From DATKZH01 sp964475955 (GTDB lineage Bacteria; Planctomycetota; Planctomycetia; Pirellulales; Thermoguttaceae): 48,814 nucleotides of DNA. Location of the stretch: contig CAYYZY010000040.1 of the NCBI GenBank assembly GCA_964475955.1, positions 1 through 48,814 of the forward strand, in the 5' to 3' direction. The notes under the pieces are model-generated. The model searched no databases. It was given only the letters and a program-made list of their open reading frames with translations, and was not told the DNA's origin. Made by a program: the position numbers and the translations under genes. Below, in pieces: positions 1 to 8,900 of this stretch (positions are counted from its first letter, which is position 1; every line of letters begins with the position of its first letter).

Positions 1-110
1 CGCCCCGGGGCCCCTGACCAAAGATGTTGACAGCAGTAGTGCTTGCACCCACGCGCCCGAATCAGAGTCTCTGACCGTGATGATGCGCGCTCGGTGCGCG
101 CACGTCGTGG

Positions 111-189
111 GGCACGTTTCCAACGTGCCATGGGGTTTTGGGCACGTTTCCAACGTGCCATGCGGTTGTGGGCACGTTGGAAACGTGCC
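111..189. repeat. Three phased 19-bp palindromes
   Basis: Three 19-bp units of the form GGCACGTT-TCC-AACGTGCC lie at 111-129, 141-159 and 171-189, exactly 30 bp apart. Each can fold into an 8-bp stem with a 3-nt loop. The first two are identical. The third is the reverse complement, so its loop reads GGA. They sit upstream of the SHD1 lipoprotein gene at 275. They may be dispersed repeats or operator-like sites; the sequence alone does not decide. Confidence 0.85.
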
Positions 190-274
190 CCACGTTCGGG
201 ATAATCAATTGACAGTTGCCAATTCGCACTTTCACAATACCCCTCAACGCCGCGCGCCCATAGGACCATCCCCC

Positions 275-2071
275 ATGCGACGTCTCTTTCCCCTCCTCCT
301 GCTTCTCGTCCCCCTCATCGCCGGGTGCGGCCGGTCCGATCCCGCGGCCGAGGCGCAAGCCGAGGCCGCCCGCGCGGCGGCCGAGCAGCAGCGGCTCGAG
401 GAGGAGACCGAGCGGCTCGTCGACGCGGCCGGCGGGATCGAGGACCTGAAAGAGGAACTGGCCGCCGACGAGCCCGCAGAGGAGCCGGCCCCGGCCGCGG
501 GCGGCGGCGACGCCAATCGCTTCCGCACCTGGACCGACCCAGCCGGCAACACGCTGGCCGTAGCCGAGTTCGTCAGCCTCATGGGCGGGAACGTCTGCCT
601 GGAAAAGGAGGACGGCGGCGCCGCGGTGATCCCGCTCGACGAGCTGAGCCGGGCCGACCGCGAGTTCGTCGAGAAGCTGGGGGTGGAAGACCTCGCCGCC
701 GAGCCGGCCGAGAAGGAGGCCGAGAACGAGGCTGAGGAAGCGACCGCGGCCGCGCCGGACGTCGTCGTCGAGGAGACCGCGGCCCAAGAGACGGCGGCCG
801 AAGAGGCCGAGGCCCCCGAACCGGCGCCTGAGCAGGAGGTCGCCCGGGCGGAACCGGCCGCAGCGGCCTACGAGGCGTCGCGGCGGCGGAAGGTGGTCGT
901 GCCCTTCGACTTCCAGTCGCAGTTTGACGACGGGCGCTACGGCCGGATGGTCGCCGATAGCATCTGGAAGAAGCTCGACCGCGAGGACCGCTTCCTGATC
1001 CCCGGCTCGATGCTCGACGTGCGCGATCTCTGCGCGGCGAACAGCCGGAAGCTCACCCCGCAGACGCCGCTGGAGGAAGTCGCCGAGGTGGTGCGCGGCG
1101 ATTTCGACGCCGACGTCGGCATCTGGGGGAGCGTCGAACGGGCCCCCGGCGCGGAATGGGAGATCTACGACCTGGCGATCAAGTGCGTCGACTTCTCCGG
1201 CCAGGAGCCCAAGGTGATCTACGAGGTCTCCGCCCGAACCAAGTCGGTCAGCGAGATCCCGCACCTGTACGTCAAGGAGATGATCGACGAGCTGTGCGGT
1301 CGCGAGCCGGGCGGGCCGCCGCCGGTCGACCAGTTCGCCGAGGAGAACTGGAAGAACAACCCCAACCTGGTCGCAGGCGGCGATTTCCAGAAGGGCGCAG
1401 GCGGCGTGCCGGTCGGTTGGGCGAAGGGCTGGGAGGGCGGATTCGTCGGCCAGTACGAGCCGCTGGGGAACGTGGTGAAGTGGATTGCCGAGTCGGGCAA
1501 CTCCTCCAACCGCGTGATCCGCTTCACCATGGACAAGGCCCTGGCCGACAGCACCGGCGTGCCCTACTACAGCGACCCGTTCCCCGTCGAGGAAGGGGCC
1601 AAGTACCGCTTCCAGTGCCGGTGGCGCTCGAACGGGCCGACGGTCAAGGTGTTCATCAAGTGCTACACCGAGATGGGCTCGGAGTACCGCCCCGAGGCGG
1701 CCCAATCCGCCCGCTCCGGCCGCGCCTACGTGCCCGAAAGCAGCCAGCTCCGCGAGTGCTACCGCAGCCAGCAGAACCTTTCGGGGCCGAAGAACACCTG
1801 GAACACCCAGACCGAGGACTTCACCCCCAAGCACACCAAGTACACGCCGCGCTGGGGCCGGGTGATGCTTTACGCCTACCACCCGGCGGGCGTGGTCGAG
1901 TTCGACGACGTGGTCCTCAAGCAGATCGTCCCCCCCTCGCCCGGCGAAACGAGGAAGGACCGCCGCCACTCGATGGAAAGCGACGTCACGATCCGCCAAA
2001 TGGAAGACAACGAGCGCCGCGGCGCCGAAGCCCGAGGGCGCCTGCGCGAGCGGGAGAAGTCGGAGCCGTAG
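275..2071 (+). CDS. SHD1-domain lipoprotein with CsgG/LpoB-like middle domain
   Basis: This is a predicted 598-aa lipoprotein. The ATG at 275 was chosen because it gives a short basic n-region, a leucine-rich core and the lipobox LIAGC at about residues 15-19; longer in-frame starts run through the upstream palindromes. Residues about 25-55 are charged and Ala/Glu/Gln-rich, like a coiled coil. Residues about 82-133 match the SHD1 (SLA1 homology 1) pattern, with FRTWTDPAGN and a PLDELSRADREFV end; SHD1-like domains are frequent in planctomycetes. An acidic Ala/Glu linker follows to about residue 195. Residues about 203-345 begin KVVVPFDFQSQFDDGRYG and resemble CsgG/LpoB/FlgO-type envelope domains, which is a weak assignment. 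The C-terminal part from about 363 resembles a carbohydrate-binding jelly roll. It is probably anchored facing the periplasm. Function is unknown. The convergent VWA lipoprotein next door may be a partner. Confidence 0.8.
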   Translation: MRRLFPLLLLLVPLIAGCGRSDPAAEAQAEAARAAAEQQRLEEETERLVDAAGGIEDLKEELAADEPAEEPAPAAGGGDANRFRTWTDPAGNTLAVAEFVSLMGGNVCLEKEDGGAAVIPLDELSRADREFVEKLGVEDLAAEPAEKEAENEAEEATAAAPDVVVEETAAQETAAEEAEAPEPAPEQEVARAEPAAAAYEASRRRKVVVPFDFQSQFDDGRYGRMVADSIWKKLDREDRFLIPGSMLDVRDLCAANSRKLTPQTPLEEVAEVVRGDFDADVGIWGSVERAPGAEWEIYDLAIKCVDFSGQEPKVIYEVSARTKSVSEIPHLYVKEMIDELCGREPGGPPPVDQFAEENWKNNPNLVAGGDFQKGAGGVPVGWAKGWEGGFVGQYEPLGNVVKWIAESGNSSNRVIRFTMDKALADSTGVPYYSDPFPVEEGAKYRFQCRWRSNGPTVKVFIKCYTEMGSEYRPEAAQSARSGRAYVPESSQLRECYRSQQNLSGPKNTWNTQTEDFTPKHTKYTPRWGRVMLYAYHPAGVVEFDDVVLKQIVPPSPGETRKDRRHSMESDVTIRQMEDNERRGAEARGRLREREKSEP

Positions 2072-2413
2072 GGCCGACTTCCCGTAGTAGGGACACTCCG
2101 TGTGCCGTAACCGGCGGACGGCACACGGCGTGTGCCTGCTACGAAAGCCGCACGGTCGGTCTCCCGATCCGCATCCACGCTCGACTTCTGCGCCCCGCTT
2201 CTCCCCGATCCCGTCCCTCATCGACTGTCGTCTTCCTTTTCAAACTGCGGCGCACAGACGGATCCTCCGAGGTCCGAATCGTGGTTCTACGAAGCGGAGC
2301 TTCGGGAAGATCGGTCCCCAAGCTGGAGCTTGGGAACCAGGGGCTTTTTGCGTCTTTCCTCCGCGTCTCGGCGCCTCCGCGGTTCCGTCTCCCCGCTGAG
2401 CAGTACACAGGTT
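2072..2413. repeat. Intergenic hairpin repeats between convergent lipoprotein genes
   Basis: This non-coding stretch holds two dispersed hairpins. One lies at about 2082-2150: its arms contain CACTCCGTGTGCCGT and ACGGCACACGGCGTGTGCC, and the same sequence family recurs near 44826-44857. The other, at about 2317-2338, has CCCAAGCT and AGCTTGGG arms around a 2-nt loop; its near-perfect relative is at 38528-38550. No gene is seen. Either hairpin could end transcription from both sides. Confidence 0.6.
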
Positions 2414-4069
2414 TTACCCCTGCCCTCGCCCAAGGAGCGAATCGACCAGGCAGAGCCCTACCACGGCGCCCAGCAGGATCAGCCAGCGGGGGAAGCCGTC
2501 GAAAGAGAACGGCACCGAGGCGCGGCGGGGCGCGGCCGCCCGGGCCCGCCGCTGCTGACCCGGCGGCACGGGGCCTTCGTCGAGCCGGGGGAGCGTGCCG
2601 TCGCCCCGCTCGATGGCCAGCACCTCCTCGGCCGCCAGGCGCCGGCCGGCCAGCTCCGAGGCGACCATCCGGATCATCAGCCGGTCGAGCCGCTCGACCT
2701 GGTAGTCGGGCACGTGCGGCCGGGCGTGCGGATTGCCCACGCCCGAGTGATCCGTGAGGAAGAGGTACTGGCCCAGCGTCAGAAACCCCGCCGCGCGCAT
2801 CACGAACTCCGCCTTCGCGGCCACGCCGCTTGCAGCCACGGGGAACATGCGCACCCCGCGCCTGCGCAGCCTCTCGACCGCGTCGAGCGTGCGCCCGGCG
2901 AACCGGTCGTGCGGCGGGGCGTCGGCCACCAGGAACAGCACCCGGGCCGTGTCGCGCCCGCGCCAATCGAGATCGCCCGCACTCTCCAGCGCCAGGTGCA
3001 TCGCCTCGGGGTAGTTGCCTCCGCCGTTGGCCGATTGTTCGGAGAGGGTGACGCGGAACGCTTCCAGGGAACTGGTGAAGTCGAACGTTCGGGTGACGTA
3101 CTGGTCGCCGTCGTCGCGGTAGACGATGAGGGCGTAGCGCTGGTCGACGTCGGGGAACATCCGGTAGACCGTCTTGGCGATGCTGTCGATCTCCACCCGG
3201 AGGTAATCGAGCTCGTCGCCCATGCTCCCCGTCGTGTCGACGACCAGCGCCAGGTCGAGCTTGCGGGGAAGCCGTGCCCGCACGTCGGGCAGCGCGATCC
3301 GCCAGGGGCCCTGGTCGATCTGCATGCGCCGGGTGATCGGCTCGTCTTCGTCGGGCGGGTAGACGGTGACGAGGTACTCGCCGTCGTGGGCGGCCCCGTC
3401 CATGCCGGTGAGCAGGATCGTGCGGCCGTCGCTGCCGGTGGCCAGGTCGAGCAGGGCCGGGCCGTCGCCGTCCCCGGCGGTCCGCTGCCCGGCGTTGGCC
3501 GCGCGCACGACCACCCGGGCGTCGCCCACCGGCTCGCCCCGCGAGTCGCTCACCTCGATCATCACCCGCGTGCCGACGGCCAGCCGGGGGAGCATCTCGC
3601 GGGCGTCGCCCTGCATGGCCTCGGAGAGGTACCGGCGGTAGTCGTCGAACCGGGCGTGGTCGTCGAAACTGCCGGCGGTGAGCGTGCCCGACTGGATCCG
3701 GCTCCTGCGCACCCGGGGCGGATCGGGGCCGGGATCGCGCCGGGCCCGCTCGGGCGGCGAGCGATCCTCGCGCGCGGCCGCGTAGTCGTCCGCAGTCGAG
3801 GGCGGTTCCGAGCCGGGCGCGGGCGACTCGGCCTCCAAGCCGAGCGCCGTGGGGGTTTCCACGTCGGCCGCCACGGTTTTGTACTCCGCCGCCTCTGCCT
3901 CGCCGACGTCGAAACTCGTCTTCGCCTGGGGGACTCGCGAGCGCTCGACGGGAGCGCTCGTCGGCACGGGGCCGCCGCCGCTCCCCGATTCGCGCCCACA
4001 GCCCGAGAGCATCATGCAGGCCGACACGCCCGCGGCGACGCCCAACCACCCCAGTCCGAATCGGCGCAT
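2414..4069 (-). CDS. VWA-domain lipoprotein with C-terminal membrane segment
   Basis: A 551-aa protein starting MRRFGLGWLGVAAGVSA with lipobox MLSGC near residues 20-24, so it should be a lipoprotein. Residues about 30-125 are disordered and Pro/Arg-rich. Residues about 170-255 look like an Ig- or CARDB-type beta domain. The von Willebrand factor A domain starts near residue 270 with LDLALVVDTTGSMGDE, a good MIDAS metal site (DxTGS), and continues to about residue 440. Near the C-terminus, residues about 530-548 (WLILLGAVVGLCLVDSLL) form a hydrophobic helix, so the protein would be tethered at both ends. VWA proteins of this type mediate metal-dependent protein contacts. The partner is unknown; the SHD1 lipoprotein converging on it is a candidate by position only. 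Confidence 0.85.
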   Translation of the reverse strand: MRRFGLGWLGVAAGVSACMMLSGCGRESGSGGGPVPTSAPVERSRVPQAKTSFDVGEAEAAEYKTVAADVETPTALGLEAESPAPGSEPPSTADDYAAAREDRSPPERARRDPGPDPPRVRRSRIQSGTLTAGSFDDHARFDDYRRYLSEAMQGDAREMLPRLAVGTRVMIEVSDSRGEPVGDARVVVRAANAGQRTAGDGDGPALLDLATGSDGRTILLTGMDGAAHDGEYLVTVYPPDEDEPITRRMQIDQGPWRIALPDVRARLPRKLDLALVVDTTGSMGDELDYLRVEIDSIAKTVYRMFPDVDQRYALIVYRDDGDQYVTRTFDFTSSLEAFRVTLSEQSANGGGNYPEAMHLALESAGDLDWRGRDTARVLFLVADAPPHDRFAGRTLDAVERLRRRGVRMFPVAASGVAAKAEFVMRAAGFLTLGQYLFLTDHSGVGNPHARPHVPDYQVERLDRLMIRMVASELAGRRLAAEEVLAIERGDGTLPRLDEGPVPPGQQRRARAAAPRRASVPFSFDGFPRWLILLGAVVGLCLVDSLLGRGQG

Positions 4070-4280
4070 AGCACTGCCTCCTCACAACCTGATCGGGAAC
4101 TCGGACCCAGCACGGGAGCAACTCCCGGGCCCGATTCGTGCGAAGTGAATGACGGCTTCCACCACCTAAGATGCGCCCCGGGGCCGGAAAATTCCCGGGA
4201 ATCTCGGGTTCGGTCGACGTTCACATGCCGGGCTTTGTGGGACTTCTTAATACGGCCGGGGTGGCCGGCGCGGGATGGGC

Positions 4281-4319
4281 GCCCGCCGTTTCAGCCCGCC
4301 GTTTCAGCCCGCCGTTTCA
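4281..4319. repeat. Three perfect 13-bp tandem repeats
   Basis: GCCCGCCGTTTCA occurs three times head to tail at 4281-4293, 4294-4306 and 4307-4319. The array lies in the 442-bp gap between the divergent VWA lipoprotein and LOG genes, the only probable promoter region for both. It could be an iterated regulator-binding site or slippage. The rest of the gap holds a TTCCCGGGAA palindrome near 4191 and nothing else recognisable. Confidence 0.8.
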
Positions 4320-4511
4320 GGGAAATGACTGGACTTCCCGCCATGCCCAGTTCACGATTGAAATAGAGACATTACCGGGACAAATCCGTCCCCGATTCCG
4401 CGGTTCGGTGCGCGGAAGCCGTTGTCTGCCAAGAACTTCCACTGAACCGATCGTCGGATCGCGATAAGTAGCTGCTGTCTCCTCGACCTGGCTTTTCGGT
4501 CTTTGAGCGCG

Positions 4512-5621
4512 ATGAGGTTGCGCGTGAGTCGTTCCGGTGCTGATGAATCCTCGGCTGGCCGTCTCGAACGCGTCGACGCTTCCTCCGGTCACTCCGGGAG
4601 GGGCAACGGCCGCGAACGCAGGGCGGCCCCGGCCGCCGGCCGCCGGCACGCCGCCGGCCCGAGGCGGACCGCCGACCTGATCGGCCGCATCAAGCAGTCG
4701 GCCGACGAGATGGCCAGCGACCACACCAGCCGGGGCGACCTGAAAATCCTCAGCCGCGCGCTCCGCGAGCTGCGGCACGCATTCAAGGTCTTCGCCCCTT
4801 TGCGCGCCGCGCGCAAGGTCACCGTGTTCGGCTCCGCGCGCACGCGGCCCGAAGAAGCGTCGTACGGCCAGGCCGTGCAATTCGGCCGGGCGATGGCCGA
4901 GGAGGGATGGCTGGTGGTGACCGGGGCTTCGAGCGGGATCATGGAGGCGGGGCACGTCGGCGCGGGCCGCGGCAGCGCGATGGGCCTCTACATCATGCTG
5001 CCCTTCGAGCACGCGGCCAACTCCGTGATCGCCGGCGACGACAAGCTCGTCCACATGAAGTACTTCTTCACGCGCAAGCTCGTCTTCGTGAAGGAGAGCC
5101 ACGCCATGTGCCTTCTGCCGGGCGGTTTCGGCACGCTCGACGAGGGCCTGGAAGTGCTCACGCTCCTTCAAACCGGCAAGCGCGACATGGTGCCCGTCGT
5201 CCTCCTCGACGAGCCGGGCGGGAGCTACTGGCGCGACTTCGAGCGCTTCATCCGCGAGCACCTGCTCGCCCGGGGCATGATCGCCCCCGACGACCTCGCG
5301 CTGTTCAAGCGGACCGAAGACGTGGGCGAAGCGGTGCGCGAGATCCTCCAGTTCTTCCGCGTCTACCACAGCATGCGGTACGTGCGCGGCCGGCTCGTGC
5401 TGCGCTTGAGCCGCCCGCTCGCCCCCGAGCTGCTCGACCGGATCAACCGCGAGTTCGCCGACGTTCTCTCCAGCGGCCGCTTCACCCAGGGCGGCCCGCT
5501 CTCGGAGGAGAAAGACGAGCCCGAGCTCGCCGCGCTTTCGCGCCTCATCTTCCACTTCAACCGCCGCGATCACGGGCGACTGCGCCAGTTGATCGACTGC
5601 GTGAATCGCGGGGAAGGGTGA
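4512..5621 (+). CDS. LOG-family protein (lysine decarboxylase-like Rossmann fold)
   Basis: A 369-aa protein of the LOG/TIGR00730 family. Family members characterised biochemically are cytokinin riboside 5'-monophosphate phosphoribohydrolases or nucleotide 5'-monophosphate nucleosidases. The core starts near residue 100 with KVTVFGSART, then VVTGASSGIMEA and the signature PGGFGTLDE at about residue 203, which carries the catalytic glutamate. The first 55 residues are low-complexity and Arg-rich, and the last 90 form an extra helical tail, so the protein is longer than the roughly 190-aa minimal LOG. ATG 4512 was preferred over a TTG three codons earlier; a still later start near residue 60 is possible. 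Its stop lies inside the start of a broken DUF1080 reading frame. Confidence 0.85.
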   Translation: MRLRVSRSGADESSAGRLERVDASSGHSGRGNGRERRAAPAAGRRHAAGPRRTADLIGRIKQSADEMASDHTSRGDLKILSRALRELRHAFKVFAPLRAARKVTVFGSARTRPEEASYGQAVQFGRAMAEEGWLVVTGASSGIMEAGHVGAGRGSAMGLYIMLPFEHAANSVIAGDDKLVHMKYFFTRKLVFVKESHAMCLLPGGFGTLDEGLEVLTLLQTGKRDMVPVVLLDEPGGSYWRDFERFIREHLLARGMIAPDDLALFKRTEDVGEAVREILQFFRVYHSMRYVRGRLVLRLSRPLAPELLDRINREFADVLSSGRFTQGGPLSEEKDEPELAALSRLIFHFNRRDHGRLRQLIDCVNRGEG

Positions 5622-5967
5622 AGTCTACGGGTACCAGTGCGAAATCGCGGCGGCGGCAAGCGGATCGTCGGGCAACTTCTGGGACGAAGCCCGGCGCACC
5701 CGATGGCTCGACGACCTCTCCAAGAGACCCGGCGCGGCGAAGGCCTTCCGGGACGGCGAGTGGAACCACTACCGCATCGTGGCTCAGGGCGATCGCATCC
5801 GATCGTGGGTCAACGGCGTCCCGTGCGCCGACTTCCGCGACGACACGGGCGCAACCGGATTCATCGGCCTACAAGTCCACGGCATCCGAAAAGGGACGGG
5901 GCCGTACCAGGTGCGGTGGAAGGACCTCCGGATCCGCGAGCTCGAACCGGGTGAAAAGGTGGAGTAG
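5605..5967 (+). pseudogene. C-terminal remnant of a DUF1080 (3-keto-disaccharide hydrolase-like) protein
   Basis: A 120-codon open frame with no convincing start and a TGA just upstream at 5602. Its translation begins close to GEVYGYQCEI and continues with GEWNHYRIVAQGDRIRSWVN, NGVPCADFRDDTGATGFIGL, LQVHGIRKGTGPYQVRWKDL, the hallmark end of the DUF1080 (3-keto-disaccharide hydrolase) fold. The N-terminal half of the domain and any signal peptide are missing. It overlaps the last 17 bases of the LOG gene in another frame, as if a deletion joined the two 3' ends. A GTG at 5779 would give only 62 aa. Probably non-functional. Confidence 0.75.
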
Positions 5968-5981
5968 GCCGGCGTCGAGCC

Positions 5982-8900
5982 CTACTCGGTCTTCTGTACG
6001 TCGAACGGGGATTGCCCGAGACGCTCGCGCTCAGGTTCCGGGGCCGCCCTCTCGGCGACGCGAGGTGCCGGGCCCCGGAGTTGCCGATCCGCATCGCCTT
6101 CGGGGGCCGTCGCCGCGGCCGCCTCGGCCTGGCCGTCTTGGGACGTGGGCCCAGACGCTCGCAACGCCTCGAACACGGCGCCGCGGAGGTGAAGGGGACG
6201 CAGGTAGCCCTCGGCCGAGGCCGGCAGCTCGACACTGCCCGGCAGGAGCGCGAAGCCGCGGGTCTCCTCATTGCCCGGTCCTCCGTGGGACCCGTTCTCC
6301 TCGGAAAATGAGACGGGCGGCCCTTGGGGAGACCAACCGCTGATCACCAGGGCGCCGGCGTCTGGGTGATGGCACGCGGCCACCAGGTCTCGGGCGGCTT
6401 CGTGGAGGAAGGGATGGTCGGGGCCGAGGATTTCGGCGGCGTCGCCGGGCAGACGGAACCGGCCTCGGCCGGTCCAGGCGACTGCTTCCTCCTCCTGCTC
6501 CTCCTCATCAGGGGCGGCGAGCACGAGCGGGACCTTCGCCTCGTTGACCAGGCGGCGGGCCACGCGGTCGCGGTGTTCGCCGGTCAGTTGGTTCGCAGGG
6601 TAGACGTGCCCGATCGGGCCGATGGCAGCCACGAGAACCCGGTCTTCGGCCGCTTCGTGACGGATACGGGAGAGCAGGTGACGGCCCGAGAGCATCCTCA
6701 GCCATCGGCCTCCGCCGAGCCATCGCGACCGATGGTACTGGATGCCGAACTCGCGGGAGTCCCCATTCCCGCCCTCGGAGGAACCGACCTCCCCGAGGAC
6801 GTCGGCGACCGCTTCCTGGATGCTCCGGCCCGCGAGTGCCTGGTAGGCGACCGTGGGTTCTTGTCCGTGATCGGAGTAGACCCAGACCTGGTAGTCGCGG
6901 TGGTCCGAGCGTCGCGCCACCTTCCAGATCCGCCGCATGGCGTCGTCGATTCCTCGCAAGGTCCAGTGGGCGAACGCCGACGCCGGGCCTCGACGATGGG
7001 CCTGTTCGTCGTAGCCGAGGAAGTTGACGTGCACCACCGGCAGCCCCCGCGCGGCGTCCATCGCGGCGCCGCTGGTGACCATCTCCCGCAGCAACACGCA
7101 GATCGCCACCCGCGTGGGAACGAATTGCAGCTCTTTCCACAGGTCGCGGCCTCGGAACGCCCCCTGGAGGCAGTCGAACACCGCGAGGATCGATTCCAGC
7201 GCGAGGAGGACGACGACCCGCGCCGCGGTCCACAGGTGGAGGACGATGAACAAGGCCAGGGAGAACGGGTTCATGGTCCGGCCGATCTCGTCCCAGCCCT
7301 TCGTCGAGGCACAGTAGTGCGATTCCCGTGCACCGCCCGAGTAGACGTCGGCGTAGGCCGACCCGCCCTCCAGCAGCGGTTCGCCGGGCGCCGCCAAACG
7401 GTCCTCGACCTCGGCGGCCGGCTGAGCCTCGTACATGCGCGTGATCTTCCCCGTCCGGCGGTCGGCGAATCCGAAGGCCGGCACGGCGACCTTCGTGCCG
7501 TAGAAGAGCTCGCCTTGCACGGCGGGCGTGCTGGAGGGGATTCCCGAGTACAACGTGTGCAGCCGGTAATGGCGGCGCCGGACCAGGCGTCTCAGCCACG
7601 GGAGGCGACCTCGACGAAACGCCCGCTCCAACTGGCTGCGCGAAAGGCCGTCGATCTGCACCAGAATGAGGCCGGGGTCGGAGGCTTCGCGGGGCGGCGG
7701 CGTCCGGCCGGCCGCGCAGAGCAGCCAACGCGTGCGGCTGAACAGTCGCGCAAGGAGCCGAAAAGGACGGCGAAGCCACTGAAAGCGCGGCTCTTCTCCG
7801 AACATCGCGGTGCCGGCGGCGCGCGTGCGCGCGGCGACGAGGTCCCATTCCGTTTCGATCCGCCTCAGGGCCGCGTGCCAAGCCGTGCCCTCCCAACCGT
7901 CGGCGCCCTTCTTCGCCGCGCCCTCCGAGCCCGACACCTCTTCGTAAAGCGAAAGCGCGCGCCGGGCGCAGCGCGGCATCGCAAACCGCTCGGCCGTCCG
8001 ACGCGCCGCGCGCCGCAACTCCGATTGCCCGCCGCCGACGCGCCCGGCCGCCCAGTCCAAAGCGGCGGCGAAATCGTCCGCCCGCTCGGACTCCAAGAGC
8101 CGCCCGTTGTGCCGATCTTCGACCACTTCCCGGACCCCGGGCCCGTCGAGCGCGACGACCGGGCAGCCCGCCGCCATGGCCTCGACGAGAACGATCCCCT
8201 GCGTCTCCGAGAGCGACGCGAAGGCGAACAGGTCCATGGCATGGTACGCGTCGACCAGCGCCTGCCCCTCGAGCGTGCCCGCGCGATGCAGCCGGTCGAA
8301 AACGTCGTGGCGGCCGAACACTCGGTCGATCTCTTCCACCGAGGGGCCGTCGCCCACGAGGAGGAACCGCGCCCGCGGCTGTTCCCGGAGGAACCGGGCG
8401 ACCGCTTCGGCAAGAAACGGCAGGTTCTTCTCGGGCGCGAGCCTTCCCACGTGGCCGACGACCAGCGCGTCGGAAGGAATGCCCAGATTCCGGCGCAGTC
8501 GCCTCCCTTCGCCCTCGGAAAACCGGCCGACGTCGACGCCCGTCGGAACCACCGCGATCGGCGTTCGCACTCCGCGCCGGCGGAGCACGGCGGCCACGCT
8601 CTCGCTGGGCGCGAACACCAGGTCGCACAGGTTGGCGTAGCCGGTGGAGAGGTCGACGACGAATCGCTTCAGGGCCGGGGAATCGGCGGGCACGTAGTGC
8701 GTGTACTGCTCGTACATCGTGTGGTGCTGGAAGACGAGCGGGACGTTGAAATCGGCCCCGATTCTCAGGGCGGTATCCCCCAGTAAGAAGGGGTGGTTCG
8801 AGTGGACGATATCGGGCCGGAAAGCGCGCAGCGCGGCCATGAGGAAGCCGGGGATCGGCAGCCGCACCGAGAAATCGCTCCCGTTGAAGTTCTGGATGGC

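Noticed and set aside
62..2221. 719-codon frame on the minus strand opposite the SHD1 lipoprotein
   Set aside because: High-GC shadow. It has no recognisable domain, while the plus strand has a signal peptide and SHD1 domain.
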